Positions 61,895 through 64,000 of a stretch of DNA of 64,000 bases are shown here, piece by piece. Positions within the stretch are counted from its first letter, which is position 1. Every line of letters begins with the position of its first letter. The position numbers were made by a program, and so were the translations under genes. Source of the DNA: Sphingobium sp. AS12 (GTDB taxonomy: Bacteria > Pseudomonadota > Alphaproteobacteria > Sphingomonadales > Sphingomonadaceae); assembly GCF_019097845.1 (NCBI RefSeq), contig NZ_JAHRGM010000046.1, forward strand, positions 248,001-312,000. Direction: 5' to 3'. The notes beneath the pieces are model-generated. The model ran no database searches. It was not told the DNA's origin and was given only the letters and a program-made list of their open reading frames with translations.

Positions 61895-61975
61895 GACGGT
61901 AGCTGCGGGGAAGGCGACGACCCTCTCTCCTTGCCGTCGGAGAAACTGCGTTGGAATGCGCTGCATCTGGGGAGT

Positions 61976-62001
61976 TTCGATTGCGATCGGGCAAAGGTTA
62001 C
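61976..62001 (-). promoter_or_regulatory. SigF-type autoregulatory promoter
   Basis: GTAACC-N16-CGAA on the minus strand, 82 bases before sigF. Confidence 0.8.
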
Positions 62002-62068
62002 GCGCGCGCAGGGAAGAATTACCCGGCCCTGAGGAGATTGACGGCGGTGCATGTTCCGATCCGGTCGG

Positions 62069-63010
62069 TCAAAGCGCATCGGTCACCTCGGTTGAGGCGT
62101 TGCCGCGCCGCAAGCTGCTGGGGTCAATCCCGAAAGTCTTGCGGAACGCCCGGCTAAAATGGCTGCGGTTCGCAAATCCGACCTGCGAGGCGATAGCGGA
62201 AACCGGCAGCGGCGTGGACAAGAGAAGTTCGCGCGCCGATGTCAGCCGCGCGCGCGCAACGAATTCCATCGGTGTTGCGCCAAGAGTATCGGAGAACGCC
62301 TTCGCGAAACCGGATCGGCTCATGCCCGCTGCGCGCGCCAAACTGTTCAGCTCGTAAGGGGCGGCCGGATTCTGGACTACGGCGGCCACGGCGCGCGCGA
62401 GCGAGGGGCGTAGGAAAAGGCCGGGAAGTGTCCGTTCTATCCCGTGGTGCGCGGCGTAGCGGCGCAAGGCGACGATCAGGCACGCCTTCATCAGCGCGCC
62501 AACCAGCGCCCTGCTTCCTAGCGCGAGGTCCGCAGTCTCTCGGAGCATGACTTCAAAGGCAGCGCGAACCACCGGCTCATCCGAGAGGTGGGCGCAAATG
62601 GGAGCAGACAGCCCATGCAACGCTCCGAACGACCCGCCGACATCCGCCCGAACCTCGCCGCAGATGATCCGCACCCTGCTCGGCGCATTCAGGGCGGCGT
62701 TCAGGAACAGCAAGCCATCGGGCCGCCTGTTGCAGATCTCCTCCGCCTGAAAGACGGTCGCTGGCGAGGGCGTGGCCGCCATCCGCTGCCGAACGCCAGG
62801 CGGTACGATGACGACGCTTCCTTCGGGAACGGCGACATCTCGATCATCGCCGATTTGAATATACAGGGTGCCGCCGAGCACGAAGTGAACCTCGATTGCG
62901 TCGAGCGGCGGCGCGGCGATCGCCGAATCCGGTGCGAACTCGCACAGGGCGACCTCATGAACGTCGACCGCGAGCGCGGCCAGGATTTGATCGAGCGCAA
63001 TGTGATACAT
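62069..63010 (-). CDS. AraC-family regulator with cupin-type sensor
   Basis: 313 residues from the ATG at 63010; the frame runs further upstream but without family sequence. N-terminal cupin-like domain (EVHFVLGGTLYIQIGDDRDVAVPEGSVVIVPPGVRQRM). C-terminal double HTH (ELNSLARAAGMSRSGFAKAFSDTLGATPMEFVARARLTSARELLLSTPLPVSAIASQVGFANRSHFSRAFRKTFG). Divergent from msrA with 192 bases between. No SigF-type site was seen for it. Confidence 0.9.
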   Translation of the reverse strand: MYHIALDQILAALAVDVHEVALCEFAPDSAIAAPPLDAIEVHFVLGGTLYIQIGDDRDVAVPEGSVVIVPPGVRQRMAATPSPATVFQAEEICNRRPDGLLFLNAALNAPSRVRIICGEVRADVGGSFGALHGLSAPICAHLSDEPVVRAAFEVMLRETADLALGSRALVGALMKACLIVALRRYAAHHGIERTLPGLFLRPSLARAVAAVVQNPAAPYELNSLARAAGMSRSGFAKAFSDTLGATPMEFVARARLTSARELLLSTPLPVSAIASQVGFANRSHFSRAFRKTFGIDPSSLRRGNASTEVTDAL

Positions 63011-63152
63011 GATTGGACCGTCCGCAACTGTGCCGATTTGGCGCGAATTTTCCAGACGATATGCAACGTCCGCCAAATATTGGACGTGGGGGCACACGGG
63101 AGGACGTGAAGCAACCTCCCGCTGTGAAATAACTTCATCGGCGGCGTTCGAT

Positions 63153-63178
63153 GTAACCGGGCGGCTCACCGCGACGTA
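63153..63178 (+). promoter_or_regulatory. SigF-type promoter for msrA
   Basis: GTAACC-N16-CGTA, one mismatch in the -10 box, 25 bases before the start codon. Confidence 0.65.
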
Positions 63179-63202
63179 TCCCAGAAGCCATAGTTTCTGG
63201 AG

Positions 63203-63883
63203 ATGACCTTGCGCCACGTCCACGCCGTTGCCATCGCCCTCGTCGTCGTCGGGGGTTTGTCGCTCATGCGTATCGACTCCTCGGCCGCAGCCGCGAAGAG
63301 CTTTGCAAAGGCACCACCGGCAAAGCTGGTCGCTTCCTCCTCCGGGCGCCGCGAGATAGCCGTCTTCGCCGGGGGTTGCTTCTGGGGTGTCGAAGGCGTG
63401 TTCGAGCATGTGAGGGGCGTGGTGAGCGCGGCGTCTGGATATGCCGGTGGCACAGCCGGAACCGCCCGATATGAGACCGTATCGACCGGGACAACCGGCC
63501 ATGCCGAAGCGGTCAAGGTCGTCTTTGATCCGTCGCAAGTGAGCTATGCTGATTTGCTGCAAATCTACTTTTCGGTCGTTGCCGATCCGACGACACTCAA
63601 TCGCCAGGGGCCTGACACCGGATCACAATATCGCACAGCTCTTTTTCCGACCTCGGCAGCCCAAGCGAACGTGGCGCGGGCTTACATCGCACAACTCACG
63701 GCCCAACGTGTGTTTTCGCGGCCGATTGTAACGAAAATCGAGTCATCGAAACCCTTCTATCCGGCGGAAGCATATCATCAGAACTTCATGACTCGACACC
63801 CGGACTATCCATACATCGTGTTCAACGATCGCCCGAAGGTCGAAGCCCTGAAACGAATATTCCCGTCTAACTACCGCGGATGA
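63203..63883 (+). CDS. msrA: Peptide methionine-S-sulfoxide reductase MsrA, exported
   Basis: 226 residues. Signal peptide of about 30, then VFAGGCFWGVEGVFEHV with catalytic Cys59, YAGGTAGTARYETVSTGTTGHAEAV and DPTTLNRQGPDTGSQYRT. It repairs oxidised Met in the periplasm. Reducing power probably comes from the DipZ-like or thioredoxin proteins of the same regulon. The next gene begins 14 bases later. Confidence 0.95.
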   Translation: MTLRHVHAVAIALVVVGGLSLMRIDSSAAAAKSFAKAPPAKLVASSSGRREIAVFAGGCFWGVEGVFEHVRGVVSAASGYAGGTAGTARYETVSTGTTGHAEAVKVVFDPSQVSYADLLQIYFSVVADPTTLNRQGPDTGSQYRTALFPTSAAQANVARAYIAQLTAQRVFSRPIVTKIESSKPFYPAEAYHQNFMTRHPDYPYIVFNDRPKVEALKRIFPSNYRG

Positions 63884-63896
63884 AAGGAGAGGTGAA

Positions 63897-64000
63897 ATGG
63901 TACCGAAGCAAAGCCGCCGCGTGTTTCTAGGGTTATGCTCGGCGACCGCCACTGTAGCGTTGTCGAGGCAATTCGCATTCGCTGCTGGCGATACGGCAAC
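63897..64000 (+). CDS. Twin-arginine exported protein, probably MsrB, 3' end off the window
   Basis: Only 34 codons are present: QSRRVFLGLCSATATVALSR is a Tat signal. Binding site AGGAGAGG precedes the ATG. MsrA-MsrB gene pairs with a Tat-exported MsrB are common in alphaproteobacteria, so this identity is a guess from context. Confidence 0.55.
   Translation, partial: MVPKQSRRVFLGLCSATATVALSRQFAFAAGDTA

Overview
The window is high-GC alphaproteobacterial DNA. A sphingomonad (Sphingomonadales) is the best guess, from the many TonB-type transducers, the Porin_5 porin, the TonB-dependent receptor with a VVTG-type TonB box, and the mix of LuxR, FecR and ECF-sigma regulators. No rRNA, tRNA or CRISPR was recognised. 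Coordinates and starts come from reading frames, ribosome binding sites and gene overlaps. Family names are from memory of motifs, not from database searches.

Region 1 (1-16.4 kb): an envelope and two-partner-secretion-like locus. The minus strand carries a TpsB/ShlB outer-membrane pore, an ExbB channel with an N-terminal DUF2341-LamG ectodomain, ExbD, a small coupled protein, a TonB and a partial Porin_5 porin. Around it lie an STN protein with a TonB-like tail, a TPR-GT41 (SPINDLY/HMW1C-type) glycosyltransferase, HU, a third TonB, an ECF sigma and FecR pair, and three LuxR-type regulators. No TpsA substrate is visible.

Region 2 (16.4-26.6 kb): mixed genes. These are an unusual protein with ten cysteines in its last 33 residues, two Kdo-pathway enzymes (KpsF and KdsB types), a prepilin peptidase, a flavoprotein overlapping a trypsin-fold pseudoprotease candidate, an HTH protein and two nucleases.

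Region 3 (26.6-31.4 kb): remains of an integrated element. It holds a multi-HTH protein, a sigma-region-4 protein with a C-terminal membrane segment, a repeat and palindrome region, a RES/Xre toxin-antitoxin pair with a three-repeat operator, and a 5'-truncated tyrosine integrase fused into a broken S1/P1 nuclease gene.

Region 4 (31.4-39.8 kb): a phosphodiester scavenging locus with a ROK regulator, TonB-dependent receptor, two GDPD-family enzymes, a small secreted protein and a GPH/MFS transporter.

Region 5 (40.3-64 kb): the most striking part. A SigF/NrsF envelope metal/redox stress island has at least 14 sites of the form GTAAC(C/G/T)-N16-CG(A/T/G)A, all with exactly 16 bases between the boxes. 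Each lies directly upstream of a transcription unit in the correct orientation. The units include a complete bufferin operon (BufA1-BufB-BufC-DoxX plus two membrane proteins), a divergent BufA2 precursor with a peroxiredoxin, a second BufB-BufC pair with no precursor, two NrsF anti-sigma paralogues but one SigF, thioredoxin/CcdA/DipZ-like reductant modules, two glutathione transferases, DUF1223, a metallopeptidase, a Met-rich lipoprotein, msrA with a probable msrB, and a Tat-type haloacid dehalogenase. A four-gene operon (diiron ferritin-like protein, KAS III, ABC exporter) appears to be a new member of this regulon and a candidate undescribed system.
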